A DNA stretch of 64,000 bases from Blastomussa wellsi (GCA_947652115.1 OX393572.1:474501-538500); one strand, 5' to 3'. Positions 39,161 to 51,679 are shown, counted from the first letter of the stretch. The notes: a model not told the origin generated them from the letters alone. Numbers and translations are program-made.

Positions 39161-41105
39161 GTTTTATACACTAGACGTATCATTTCATTATTAAACTGGT
39201 AACTGGAGACTATATAAGGTGTAAACGTTTAGAGTTTTCGGTGATAAGCTTCCTTTTTGTGTCCGATATAGCGATGATAATCATAAAAAATCGACTCTAG
39301 AATCCAGTGACAATTTACTTTTTCAGGGATTTTGGCACGTATTTTTCATTATATTATTAATTGCAGAGCAAATTCTTTTAACGATACTTTTATATCAATC
39401 AATGAAACAAGGTTAGATCACTTGCATATTTTCAACATTGTTGAAAATGACGAACGTGATTATATCTCTGCAGACTCACAGTTGTTAACAGCTCATCGTG
39501 ACGAAGTTCCTGATTGTCAACTTAATTAACGATTTTGTTTGTGGTTTTTCAAGGTTCCAAAAGGTTTGAATTATTGTCGAGTTCCAGCACAAGAATTCAC
39601 CTTCTGGAGCGTAATCGATAAACCACACGACAAGGAAAAGACATGCCTTGCATTTAGAAAGCCGAAGAAAACATCCCGGTGATTTAAGACTGGAGTACAA
39701 GACCTAGCTTGGTAGGTAAAACTACGAATTATTGTTAACCTGAAACCCGTTGCTTTTCTTTCACCATTGTTTAAACTTCGTAATTTCAGTATATTGTCGA
39801 GCTGTACCTCGCATATCGTGAATCGGAGATACAAGAAAGAAAAAGATCACAAGAAGACAACTTTGTTTAACTACGCGCGCCAGTGGATTTCAAAGTTACT
39901 GCGATTCTCGCGTTATATAATATAATTTACATTTGTGTCATAACGGTTAATAACATGACATACTTGCTAGCTTTGACATTCAGTCTCTGAGTGGGCAGCT
40001 TCTCACCGTGGTGTATAAACTTTTAGCTTCATGTTCTTAGTCTATAATTTTTTCATTCACCAAGTAAAGGAAGCCAAAAGAACTTGAGGGTGACTGATTA
40101 CACTGATTTTTTCCCTATATATTTTATTGCTGCGTCGTAACCCAATTTGTTAACAAATAACCTTGAAATTTATATTTTTATTAATTTTTGACAACTGTAT
40201 AAATATTGGATACATTTTGATCAACGTTTTGTTTAATCTTTTCTCTAGTTTGCAGGGTCAAACGTGTGTAATTTCCATCTATTTTGGATGCTATACAAAT
40301 CCTAGGAATTTTTTCTGGTCGAGTTATATGTCCAAGCATGTAGTCCTATCACATGTAATCTGGATACCATAGTGATACTGATCTCGACTTCGAAAATAGA
40401 TTTGATTTCTTTTCTCTTCTTATGGGGACAATTAAATACATATGCTTCAATCAGTTCAATTCAATAAATTAATCCATCCATCCGTTAGAGCCAATGATTT
40501 CTTTTGTTTTAAATGGTAATATAAGTAGATCGGATGGAAGGTTGGTTATCACGAAATTTGAAGAATTACGCAACAGAATGTTCCAGAAACGTTTGACTAA
40601 AACCAGAAGCAAACTATGGTAGAAATAGTTTACCATGTAGCCATGAATGCTATAAATTACATTAACAAGCCGGCATTAAAAAGTTCGAGAGTGGACGAAT
40701 CTTAACAACTCGTTATGCCCCTCGCGTTTCACGTTTCCACTCTATGGACTGGGCCCGAATCACTTGAAACGCATGCCAGCTCAGTGTCAATCAAACGGTT
40801 TACAGACAGCATAGCGAGGCTCTTTGTTTTGCGTGATTTCAAATGAAGTAATCATTCATCAGAAGGAACCGATGAATCAAGCTGACCAGCCGCAACTTAA
40901 AGATAATGACGTGACCTTTTGCTATGGCCCAAGACAAAAATGGAATGTTTGGTATATTATTGATAGTGGTTTCGTGATCTCTCACAAGACAACTCTCGCC
41001 ACAAGATTTTGCACGTGCGAATAGCTTCTCTTCCAGGTCAAAGTTTATAATAACACTATCACGACTTGCACGCTAGGCCCTGACAAGACAAAGCACAGAG
41101 GAAGA

Positions 41106-44100
41106 ATGGACGGCCGCTTATCATCTTGTGCAATGAATAACTTCAACTTCGATTCTTCACGCATGGAGTTCTTATACCAAGATATGGTGCAAATGCAGGA
41201 TGGTAGGTCTTCAAGTTGATCTTTATGGGGTGGTCCACTTAGATTGCATGTCTGAATGTCGTTGTAACCATTAAATATCCTTGATATTTCTCAACCTGGA
41301 TAATCTTTCCTTAGTAATGCCTAAAGCGTTAAGTGGGTTTGGGATTAGCCAATTTTTCTCAGTTCCTGTCAGGAGTGTGTGCTATTAATATGTAGACTGT
41401 GAATTAACTAATGTAGCTGTAACTTACCCACATAGAAATATAATAGCAACGCTTTCAGTTTCGCAATTATCAGGTGCCTCTTTTTATGTATTAAAAAGGC
41501 CAAAAATGTCCCCCAGTAAATCAAATCTACGTTGTCGTCTGTTAAATTACAAATTCCCAAGATCTGGGTACCTAAAAGTTATATGTTTGACTTAAGTTTG
41601 ACTTTATTTTGACTAATTGACTTCCTATTCTTGGCCTCTGTTCGGACCGGAACCTGCTATATTTCAATGTTGCTATCCTTGGCAAGATGAAGAATGCAAA
41701 TACCAGTATTTATTTTCCGGCGAATGAGATAATTGCTGAGATATATGTATTTTAGAACACATAAACTCTTTAAGTGTAGATGTTACTATCCTGCAGTTTT
41801 ATAAAAACGGTAAAAACTCCTAATCCACGCCTGGCGGGTAGATACGCCGTTTTAAAGTTTGTTATTATCTTCAACTTGCAAAATATGTCACGAAATATCG
41901 TTATTTAAAGACTGACTTAATTCTTGTCAGCTTAGTATTATCCTACCAGCTTAGCCACAAATTGTAGTATAATCCCTAATCAATAGTTGGGGTAAGGTTT
42001 GTGGTTGTTAACAAACTGTTCGCGTCGCTATATCCATCGCTCATAAGCATCTGCCTCCTGAGGAGGAAGGAAGTTTTTCGGAACGCCTCTCCAAGAATGA
42101 TGGAGTTTGGTTGGCCTGGATATCCATTTCCTTGTCTGGGGTGTTCCCAGTGTTTAATGTCGAGGTTTATGGAAGGTATAAACGTTGCTTTCCACCTTGA
42201 GATCACTATTTGAGTCATCTTAGATCCCGAAGACTGAAGATGTTGAAAAGTTCTGTAGCGCTGCAGCGAATCTTAGCTTGTATCCACCACCTTGTATCCA
42301 TCATCTTGTGGACCAAAACTAGAGCTAATCATAGTTGTTTCAAATACAAACCGGAATGCAAGTGATGAAGAGCTTTTTATTAGTGTAATGGACATGACTA
42401 GGGTGTTATGATTTAGCTGGGAAAGATCCCGCAGGCTGAAATGTCTAAACAGATATAATTTTCGCCGCAGCCGAGAGTTGAAGACATGACGGTGGCGTAG
42501 TTTGGATTGCTGGGGCGGAAACCACTGATCCAGTTCTTCATTGAAAACAACTGAAATTAACAAACAATAAAATAATCTACCAATTCCTGTAAAGTCGCTT
42601 TTCCTTGATTTGTAAGCATAGATACCAGCAATAAAAGAAAGCTTTCAAAAGTTCTTCGACATCAATTTACCCAATAGGAAAAACAAGATGACCTGATAGC
42701 TTCTAGTTTAGGTTTCATCCAAAAACTTTCAAACGCCTCATCAGGTTTATTAATAACGAGTTAATGTCATTACCTTTGCTTCATAGGACCTCCACGAAAG
42801 CAGCGCCGCGAACGAACAACGTTCAGCAGGGCTCAGTTAGAAGTGCTGGACGAACTCTTCACCAAAACAAAATATCCTGACATATTCATGAGGGAGGAGG
42901 TCGCCATGAAAATAAACCTTCCTGAAAGCAGAGTGCAGGTAAATTTCACTGAACCTACATTCATTCATGGGGCAGAATGTGTGGACATCATTCATTATTC
43001 ATAGTCACTCATAGGTAAATTTGAACGCAAGCGCGCCCAAAATTAGGGAAGAAAAGGCCCGCATTGGCGCAGTAGCGTTGATGATACTTGGTAGCTGGTT
43101 AGAAGCAGATAATGATTTAATCTTGTTCAAGATATTTGCGAGGCTTTTAAGACGACAGCAGTACAGCTTAAAGAAAAGTGAAAATGGGACATCATGCACC
43201 GAGCTTTGTAAAAGAACTTTTCTAATCGGTAGCCGGCATGAGAAGATTTCTGAATCATTTCTCTCTCTCCCAACCTCGAAATTGAAATTCTCCTTACCGG
43301 ATTACGCTGTCTTTTTTAATAGTGCTTTTAAGAATCTGGTGATTCATCAAGGCAACATGAATTAATAGGTTCTTGGCGACTTTCTTCTCCCCCTTCATTG
43401 TCTCCTTTAAAACTGTAAAGAGTGATCTGTTTAATTTTGAGAGAAGACTGAAATGGCAGATACTTGTTTGCACTTCATCAGAAAAAAGACTTTTAGAGAA
43501 CGTATTCATACAATATGATTTCATTTTTCATCTTTTCATTTGAGTAGGGATTTTTACAATGTGAGAGAAATATAACAAAGCTGATTCATGGTAAAAGCCG
43601 GGGATTATACATGGCTTCATGAAGTGAGAGTTATTTGTAGCATCGCTTATAATGTCTGTTATCAACAATTTACAATAAGTTTTAAAATAGCAATAAAGCT
43701 ATTTTCGAAAATATTTGAAAATCGACTGTCATGGAATGGCATCTCCACGGGGAAGGAGACTAACGGAATTCCTTTTCACTATTATTTCACATCAAAACAA
43801 GATATCCAGAACAGATTTATTTGGACTTTGCTCCAAAACCATACCCAAAACCGCCTCATACACTTATTAAAGTAACATACAGTATAAAACTTCCTCCCTT
43901 CCCCAATGAACCATGCATGCGGCGCATAACTCACAGCTGAAATACATTCTCGTGCGTGAAGTTGACAGATCCGACCACAGATCTCCATAACTTGTTTTCA
44001 AAGGCGTGTTTTTGTGAACAAAGTAAACCAGATTAAAGTCAAATTAACACGATAGGTAATGGTAAAGCGTTCAATTAATTACCCGCAAATTTATCAGAGC

Positions 44101-45072
44101 TTAACCCTTGGAGACCTTATTTTTATATACTTGTTGATTAGCAGTGTAATCTCCTAATGAAATGTCAGCGGCGCGGACAAATATGCGTCACCTCTCTGCG
44201 AAATACTCACAGTCTGCACGAAAATTAGTTTCCCTTGAAAAAAAAAATTGAAAACCATTTGTTGTGATGCGAGGTAAGACTGTGCAGTGACTGTGGTAAT
44301 TATGATGGACAATTTAGGATCAAAGGGGTTAAACATAAAATAACGCGCGAAAATTTGGCTAGCGTGAGTTCGATCCTTTGTTTTGAAGAGCGAGTGACGT
44401 AAGCGATGGGAAATGCACGCGATGAATGTTGCGACCACCGAGATAGCTTATATGTCGAATTTCTTTCTTCGTACTTTGCCAAAACCGTCTCTGTTCGTTT
44501 ATATATTCAGAATTTCCCGTCAAACACATTTTCCCCGAAAGTCGAAAGCAGAAGCAAAGTCAAACCGTTATCTTGTGAAAAATCGAGATACGAGGCGAAA
44601 ATCCCTGAGAGGTTCCTCTTATTTTGACACTCATCCAGTACTCTATCTGTTCTCGCAGGTTTGGTTCAAAAACAAACGAGCTAAATGCCGCCAGCAAGAC
44701 AAACAGACAGGAGCTCAAACCAAGCCCTTCCCGGCGAAGAGAAAACATTCCTACCCACCCCTGCAAGATTCAGTGACACCAGCAAAAAGAAGCATGCAGA
44801 TATCTTCTTCAAAGCCAGTCAATAAATTTAGTTATAACACGACAGCCTCGTGGCCACAGCAAAATACGAATACCCTGGAGCAGAATATGCAAGCACTGGT
44901 AAATATGCAGCGAAAGGCAAGTTATCAGCCTGTAAGTGCAGTCAATAACACCGTGATGGGCCCATCATTCCACAAACCAGATTTTCCATTTGCGAAAAAT
45001 ATGCCGATGCCAGGGTGGATGTCTATCAATCAAGGCGCGCAACCCAGTTATTTTACACCTCCCATGATATAA
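41106..45072 (+). CDS. otx: OTX-type homeodomain transcription factor, paralog 3
   Basis: The upstream-start isoform uses exons 41106-41202, 42787-42938 and 44659-45072 and encodes 220 residues. The first exon ([24 protein letters not shown]) is the most diverged of the four. The homeodomain is complete with Lys50/Asn51 and keeps the ancestral Cys56; residue 52 is Lys instead of Arg, as in paralog 4. Exon 2 is nearly the same as in paralog 2 at the DNA level, pointing to recent common origin or gene conversion. The tail has a basic PAKRK segment like paralog 2 and [19 protein letters not shown], which aligns with paralog 4. A second first exon lies at 42097-42175. The frame of the last exon stays open upstream into intron 2, to about 44413, but the acceptor and homeodomain continuity fix the boundary at 44659. 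A poly(A) signal is at 45116-45121. Confidence 0.94.
41292..41350 (+). promoter_or_regulatory. Intron-1 block shared with paralogs 2 and 4, with GGATTA site
   Basis: ctcaacctggataatctttc starts about 90 bases after the first exon, then gttaagtgggtttgggatta. It aligns with the paralog 2 block at 30274-30318. GGATTA at 41342-41347 is the reverse complement of TAATCC, the OTX-type site. Regulatory function is inferred from conservation between paralogs and the motif. Confidence 0.45.
41970..41983 (+). promoter_or_regulatory. Paired TAATCC/TAATCA sites before the alternative first exon of paralog 3
   Basis: TAATCC (41970-41975) and TAATCA (41978-41983) lie two bases apart and 114-127 bases before the alternative ATG at 42097. 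Both fit binding preferences of Lys50 homeodomains. The position suits autoregulation of the internal promoter. No clear TATA box was seen. Confidence 0.35.
42097..42175 (+). CDS. otx: Alternative first coding exon (Cys-type N-terminus), otx paralog 3
   Basis: The frame starts at ATGATG (42097 or 42100) and ends in phase 1 at GAAG followed by gtataa. It encodes [19 protein letters not shown] followed by MSRFMEG. This is the closest match to the paralog 2 exon, with the same C-x2-C-x2-C motif and SRF-x-EG end. Spliced to 42787 it gives a 214-residue protein. The intron to the homeobox exon is 611 bases, against 612 in paralog 2. The frame is also open upstream to 42001, so a start further 5' cannot be excluded, but similarity to paralog 2 begins at MEF. 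Confidence 0.75.
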
Positions 45073-45115
45073 TACGCAGCTGAGTATATAACCTCAATAA
45101 CAGTGTATTAAAATT

Positions 45116-45121
45116 AATAAA
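45116..45121 (+). terminator. AATAAA poly(A) signal, otx paralog 3
   Basis: AATAAA occurs 44 bases after the stop codon of paralog 3, with a second copy at 45359-45364. Either could direct 3' end formation. Confidence 0.45.
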
Positions 45122-46453
45122 AGATATTTAATGATGTATATGGAAAAGAATGTGCTCTAAGCAGTTCTTTTAAATTGCCATTGAATTCCAGGTAGCCATT
45201 TCAGATTGTACTTCACGTTGATACTGTTTTATGGCCTGAAAAACTTTCTAATCTACAGTAGGATGCATATATAGTCCACATTCCCTATGATTCAAAATGA
45301 ACTACGCTTAACAATATGTTGTTGAAGATGTATTGTTGTTTTTGTCACCGCTGCGTTTAATAAAATCCTGTATAAATTTACATATTAAACCATTGAACCA
45401 CTTTTGCCTGGTGTCTAGAAAACTTTCAGCAGGCTACCCTGGCTATGGGCTGCAAAGTTATAAATATAAGTAATGGACTCGACTGTTTATGATACTTATT
45501 GGATGTTTAGGCATAATAGCTACCCCCAAACTGCAATATTTTAGCTTCCGGTTATTCTCGCTGACGGACGAGTGCGCCTGCGTATATACCATATTTGTGT
45601 TCCATGGTTCCATGGTATATTTAACAAATAGACGTGAGCTTGTTATGGCACGCCCTATAATCGACCATGAATTTCTACATTACATTGTCAAATATGTGTG
45701 TGGACTCACGCGGCGTCCCCATAACAATCTCGTCTATTTGTTCTTTACCATAAAAAAACGAAGCCAAAATGGCGAAGACTTGCGTTCACGAAGTGATCGT
45801 ATAGTGATTAGTTTTCTGTAAACAGTGTTAAATAAACTTGAACTTGAACTTGCGCCGAACCTGAAATTCTATAAACGATTCGAAACTTACAGAATCACGA
45901 ACTTCAAACTACGTAAAGTAGCCAGGCCTTCTGACGTTTAAAACAAAAGTATTCTTTCATGAATCTATATCCTTTGTCAACCCATCGTATGCTCATGCAA
46001 GCGAATACCCTTGTGACGTTTAAAAAGATGACGTTCTTGGCGAGAGTTTATTAAAACGCTTGCTGTAGTTTGGCCTGAAACAAAAGTATTGAACTCTCAG
46101 CTCCCCTATCGTGACACTTGAAATCAGTCAATCGTGGGGTAAGGTTCGTCTACTCCGGAAATTTTAGAAGAAGCTTTTGATACGTAAAGGACACTTTTTC
46201 CTACCATTGTTCTCTACTCCCACTGACCTTTTTGTAAACCTCCAGCTTAAAATAGGTACAATACTTTCTGACAGAGCATACCTCCCCACAACGTCCTCTA
46301 CAGACTCAATCGCTGGGAAAGAAAAGTCATTAATCATTCATGGCGGGACAATCCTCCTTTGATTAACATTTGATAAGTCGTAATTAATAAGTTCCTCCGT
46401 CCGTAGTAAAGGTCTATTGCATAAACTCGTGGTCTTCGGCCATCGTAGCTTGA

Positions 46454-46626
46454 TTAAAAATATAACACAAACAGCGGTGATAAACATTTTAAGAAAATGA
46501 ACTTGACGTTTCGTATGCTAGTCAACATACACTTTTGAAAATGTATGTTGACTAGCGTACGAAACGTCAAGTTCAAAAAATGAATTTTCTTAAAACGTTT
46601 ATCATCGCTGTTTGTGTTATATTTTC
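46454..46626. mobile_element. Long inverted repeat, probable Penelope-type element ends
   Basis: The left arm (tataacacaaacagcggtga, taaacattttaagaaaatga, acttgacgtttcgtatgcta) mirrors the right arm with small mismatches and indels; the centre is acttttgaaaat. The gacgtttcg...gtcaac pattern resembles that next to GIY-YIG Penelope-like elements as I recall them, and a fragment of such an element lies at 55.7 kb. Family assignment is tentative. Confidence 0.5.
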
Positions 46627-46711
46627 AATAAAGGCCTATTGGCCTATTAATGCGAATGACAGTTGAGGAGATTAGAACAGGAGCGGAGATGGAGAAAATA
46701 AACAAGCATGA

Positions 46712-46870
46712 ATACACCAATTTCGATATTTTAATATTCAGCCTAATACAATAGACATCACTGCGAGGCTCCGGGGAATAAATCCCACAAACTCTATAAT
46801 TTATACCCCGGAGCCTCGTTCTGAGGTCTATTGTTTTTGGCTGAATTTTAAAATATCGAAATTGGTCTAT
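46712..46870. repeat. Palindromic MITE, copy 1
   Basis: The arms ccaatttcgatattttaata and the complement of aaaatatcgaaattgg pair, with inner arms acaatagacatcactgcgag / ctgaggtctattgt and cgaggctccgggg / ccccggagcctcg. A second, clearly homologous copy lies at 50327-50475 in the same intergenic region. Confidence 0.7.
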
Positions 46871-47744
46871 TGCTCTCACATGCGTAGATGAACCGTGGAA
46901 AGACCAAGAGCCTGGGCCGAGGCGGGACAGGAAGGCCTGGAGGAGAATGGAAAAATCATAAATTAATTAGATAAAAAAAATTGGCGAGGAAAAGTGCACT
47001 TATTCAAGCACGTTTTAATAATGAGTTAACATTATTTAGTTTATTTAAGGCGTATAAACTGTAGCAATCAGATGCTTCGTATTCGTACGCGTAGGCGCGC
47101 GAAATATTTTTAGTTCCCACGGGGTCTGCTGAGTCTACTTCCGTGTGAGACGAATGAAGAACGTATTACCACAAAACAACATTGCCACGAAGCACGTCCA
47201 TAGATTAGTCAAACTTTTATTTTGCTTTTGTTCAGCATTTCACGCCATATTTTATTTCTTTTTCATCGGCTGTGAACATTGTTTTGTGTGTCAAAGAATC
47301 GCCTTGAATATTCCCAAAATTTCAACGATTGTTTAGTAAAGATAGAGGCCGTTCAAGTGTTTCCGTATGTTGCCTAGACAACTGTGACAGCCGGAAAAAA
47401 TAGGAGCACCCTCTATGAAACTGTGTCCATCATTCATGAATTGAGTACAATGTACTTAATTCGTCGTCAGTTTTTTGGGGGTGGCTGTATGCAATCATAG
47501 TTATTAATATTTACTTCTCTAATTTTGCGGAGGATTTTGCGGAGGAGAAAGCTTTAATGCAATAAAAAGTATTCAGATAAAACGAAAAACTGTTACCAAA
47601 GATCCCGAGTATTTGCCTCCTACTATTATCCATTACATTTCTATTCGCCAAGAAATCGTCCAGACAAATTGTTTCTGAAGCCAACAACGAATTGAAAACC
47701 GCTTTTCTTCACCAAACAGGAAAAAATCGATCCATTAAATGATC

Positions 47745-47941
47745 ATATAATTTGGTTTTATCAACTGGGTTGATAATGTCAATTGGCCACCGTAAAGAGA
47801 TTCAAGTGCTGACGTTTCGAGCGTTAGCCCTTCGTCTTCCCCTCGCTCCGACGAAGGGCTAACGCTCGAAACGTCAGCACTTGAATCTCTTTACGGTGGC
47901 CAATTGACATTATCAACCCAGTTGATAAAACCAAATTATAT
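47745..47941. mobile_element. Perfect 92-bp inverted repeat, probable head-to-head Penelope-type ends
   Basis: The arms 47745-47836 and 47850-47941 are exact reverse complements over 92 bases, separated by 13 bases (ttcccctcgctcc). The arms contain gacgtttcgagcgttagccc and ttacggtggccaattgac. As I recall, gaagggctaacgctcgaaac and related sequence commonly follow the GIY-YIG domain of cnidarian Penelope-like elements. Perfect arms imply recent insertion or ongoing correction. Confidence 0.65.
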
Positions 47942-47949
47942 TGTTATAC

Positions 47950-47994
<45 letters not shown>

Positions 47995-50219
47995 CTATTC
48001 ATTAAATGATCAGTCAGTCTTCAGTCATTTTTCTTGCAACTTTGCCAAAATCGCGTTTACAGTAACACAGACAATCAGAATCAATTCGTGTCAATTTGGA
48101 CCAGCAATTAAAAAATGCCTGTCTGAAAAATGTTTAAAATTAGCCGAGCTTCCGCATCACTTCATAGCATTTTTTTTACTGGAAACGGAAGTTCAAGTCG
48201 TGCAGTGGTTTATTTTGTCTTACCACTCGACTTTAATTTGTGATGTTCGCTATAAATTTTCGCCCAAAATTGAACGCTATTAACATCTGTAGAACTAATT
48301 AACTGACAGAGATAAGGGCCGGGCTTGTGTGGTAAAGCTTGGCTGCTCAATCATGCACTATCGATGCAAAAAAATTGATTAACTTTGTACAGTTTGTGAG
48401 CATTCTCCGGAAATCGCCATGATCATGCAACCGGTTTCTGCAGAAGCGGCCACTACTCCAAAACCTCAGCATACTTACTAACAAAAAACAAATTGCAACC
48501 AAAAGCTTTCACCCAAATTTCCCCCCCCCCCCCCCCCCCCAACCTAACTTAGCCCAAAGGCAGAATTCCGATTGTAAATGTTCTGTAAACATGACAAAAG
48601 AAATGGCTGGTCATGTGCTCATATAAATGTGTCCGCAGTTTCCTGAACAATCTCTAGTGATCTCCGGTTTGATTAACGTGGGATGCCTGTGGCTTTACGA
48701 CGTTCCTGTTCCCGATCTGTTATTGCATGTTTGTTGAAAGGAATATTTGTAAAGCCAAATTTGGAATCTTGGATTCACGTCGGCAGATGGTGATATCGAT
48801 AATTCGCTAGACAGGGAAATACCAATCTGGCAAGTCGTCGTTGAATATTGGTGAGGAACCTGGCTCATAAAATATAGACGTTGGAATTCGCGGTAAACAC
48901 ACGTTGGTGAGGTAAATGTTTTAAAATACAATGAGACAAATAGTAAGATGCGACAGTAGTTTTAACTAGACAAAATATTTGCAGTTCAGAAAGCTCTGGT
49001 TCTCCGTTATGGTCGACATAAAGTAAACAGTCATAACTTTCTTTTAAAGGCCTACTGAAATGATTTTGCAACCGTTGTGCGTTTCAGAAACTCCACGTGC
49101 AATTTTTACCCACTGCTCACTACAGTATTTAAATATCACCAGCGGGTTGTTAGTATTATATGGATACAAACTTGAAGTGATAAATTAATGATATCAAGTG
49201 CTGATTAAGATTATTAGTATTCCATGGTAAGTACACGGAACTGTTTCCATTGAACTAAATCGCCTCCAACAAGATAAGGTTTGAGACTTTTAGTAGAGAG
49301 AAAATAGCCTGGTACATAATGCAATTATGTTTTGGTGCGCTTTGTCCAAGATACCGTACCGGTATTCGTGAAAGTTTTCACGACAAAGAGAAACTTTACG
49401 CGCCGATGTCGGTTAATTATCATAATAACCGCGAATAGGTTTTCTTCGGCTTTTAGACTTTCTAGCATTCTTCATTTGTATCGGGCTGTCAGCGTTCGCT
49501 GACGAAGTACACATTGGACATCGTTCAAACGCGTGTGCTGTCCACAGATGAGTATAGCAACACGACAAAGCTGGTACGACCCTGATAATTTCGGTTTAGA
49601 CTTTCTATCCTAAAACGTGGGATACGACAACAGTCATCCAAAATCACGCTCGTAAATCAGCGTCTAATTCAGCCCTAGATCAATGAACAATTTTTATTGC
49701 AAAATAGTAAGAATGAATTTCATAACCATGTCTCAACGCCTTCTAGGTGTGTGGGAGATAAAAATATAAAAAATATCAAGTATCAAAACATTGTTCGCGT
49801 GGATCGGCGGCGATATGCCCCGACTTGTATTTAGCGCATCGACTTTGCCAACAGCATAGATTGATTTTTGTTTTTATTGTATGGAACTGTAAACATTTAT
49901 TAACCGAATGATGGCAATTTACACTAACTAAAAATAACGTGAAGAAAACAAAGACTAAAAGCACTTAGATCGTGACCTGATACTAAACTAATGCAGCCAG
50001 AAATCAATAAATATCGAAATGTAACATTACGTTTTCTAGACACCAGCAATACTTATCTCTACAAGTCTTTGAACAATAAGATAATTAAAAAACTGTACGA
50101 AAGTGACGAAAGTATCTCGCCTACTCCTACGTAAATTTAATATACTAGTAAAGGTTGCATTTTGCATCGACATAACTGACATTTCTTTATTGTACTTTAA
50201 TATGGCTGGCCCCTTCTAT

Positions 50220-50313
50220 GAGACTTGCGCGCAGGGAGTCATGGTAGTTATATTCAACTTCGCGCGTCAAGTCTCGAAGATAAATGTAACTACCATAATT
50301 CCCCGCGCAAAAG
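50220..50313. repeat. Imperfect inverted repeat
   Basis: agacttgcgcgcagggagtc, then atggtagtta, pairs imperfectly with taactaccataattccccgc, then gcaaaagtct. It directly precedes MITE copy 2 at 50327. Confidence 0.5.
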
Positions 50314-50326
50314 TCTGATATAGGGA

Positions 50327-50475
50327 ATAGACCAGTGTCGATATATTAATCCTAAAACAATAGACATCACTACGAGGCTCTAATAAACCCCACAAACTCT
50401 ATGGTTTATTCCCCGGAGCCTCGTACTGAAGTCTATTGTTTTAGGCTGAATTTTAAAATCTCGAAATTGGTCTAT
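50327..50475. repeat. Palindromic MITE, copy 2
   Basis: This copy is homologous to 46712-46870 in both arms (aaaacaatagacatcactac, ttccccggagcctcgtactg, ggctgaattttaaaatctcg). The ends atagacca and tggtctat are perfect inverted octamers. One inner arm has lost the ccggggaat segment present in copy 1. Confidence 0.7.
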
Positions 50476-51679
50476 CGAGGATTGCATCACAGATTACTTA
50501 TACTGATGTGTTTCTTATTTTACTCTTCATCGTGACTTTCCAATTTGGATTTTAAGGGCAAACTAGTAGAGAAAATGGGTATGAATGGGTATAGATTGGT
50601 CGGGCAGCAGGGTTGGCGCAAATTACATTTACACTATTTTTTGGTCCCAAAAAGAATGGGCTTTTCGAAAACAGCGCTAGCGTGGCGCACCCATCCCCCA
50701 CCCCTGCTGACGAGTTTCCTCGGAAGGCCGAAGGATAACACTATGATAGCAATATTCTCCTCTCGCTATGATTACTCGGTGTAGTTTAATTTTTGGTGTT
50801 TTTCACCTCAACACAACGTAATGCCGAGAATTCAAAGCTGCCGGCGGATTCACTGTTTGGGGTTCGGCAATACCTATCTGCCAAAAGGTCAGTGGAGTTT
50901 TAGACAAAACAGATTTCTGTTTTGCTAACAAATTGAGAACTAGAAGAAAACTGAAACTCCGGATGCGGTTTGCTTGTGACGGCGGAAACAGAATGATAGT
51001 TATCTTTGATATTTACGTCGAGTGGAGCATGTCTCGGTTTAAAAATGCCAAATCAACTGCTAATAACACCCGGGGGGGGGGGGGGGTGGGCTTCAATATG
51101 TTAAAGACGGGGTTGCCCGTTGAAAAATTGGAATAAAATCGCTCATGATAAAGAATACCAAGCTATTGATTGCACAAACTTTTATGAGTCCACTGAAAGA
51201 TACCATTTGTAACGGCTGTTCGATCTAGACTGCCTGCACAGTAAGACGACTTTATTTCTTCACGTCCAACCCGCGGGCATCCCGTCCCGTCCCTTCCTTA
51301 CGGAAGTTCCTTCCCCCTCTTCTCCAGAGGATGCGATCACAATACGTGTGGTCTTCGAGCCACTGGTTTGTCCAACCGAGGACTCAACTATATTATAGAG
51401 CAGGGCTCAGTGAAGTAAATCACATTTGCGTGATCTAAAAAGGAGGAGCGTTCAAGAAATAATTGATCGTGCTTCAAGGAAAGATTACTTGAACCATCTT
51501 GTAAAGCAGCACTCCGAACCTGCTTTGTTGCTTTAATATAGCAGATAGCAGTCCATCATCACTGGTCACCTCTCATCACCACACATTCAACCTCTGATCG
51601 GAAGAACACGACCTAGCAGAGCTTAGGCCAACTTAGGCTAATATTTTTCTCTGAAACGATAGGTTCTGCCAAACTTAGA

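Larger units (their letters stand above)
33976..41105. other. 7.1-kb intergenic region between paralogs 2 and 3
   Basis: It begins with the 3' UTR of paralog 2, with an ATTAAA near 34024 as a weak poly(A) signal. The rest holds C-rich element DNA (34.44-34.65 kb), a 523-bp inverted-ended element, a fold-back around 36.2-36.7 kb, a second AGCCTG fold-back and a LINE-like tail near 35.89-35.91 kb (aataaatacgaacaaacaaacaaac). No gene is recognisable. The promoter of paralog 3 should lie at its right end. Confidence 0.55.
45073..51679. other. 6.6-kb intergenic region between paralogs 3 and 4, rich in palindromes
   Basis: It opens with the 3' UTR of paralog 3 and poly(A) signals at 45116 and 45359. 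A retroelement-like tail (aataaacttgaacttgaacttg) ends near 45851. Then come at least five fold-back elements between 46.4 and 50.5 kb, listed separately, a 20-base C run (48521-48540) and a 15-base G run (51072-51086). No protein gene is recognisable. The last few hundred bases should be the promoter of paralog 4. Confidence 0.6.

Noticed and set aside
44413..44658. In-frame upstream extension of the last exon of otx paralog 3
   Set aside because: The homeodomain must continue at Val47 from the 42787 exon, and the acceptor at 44658 fits exactly. The open intron sequence is chance.
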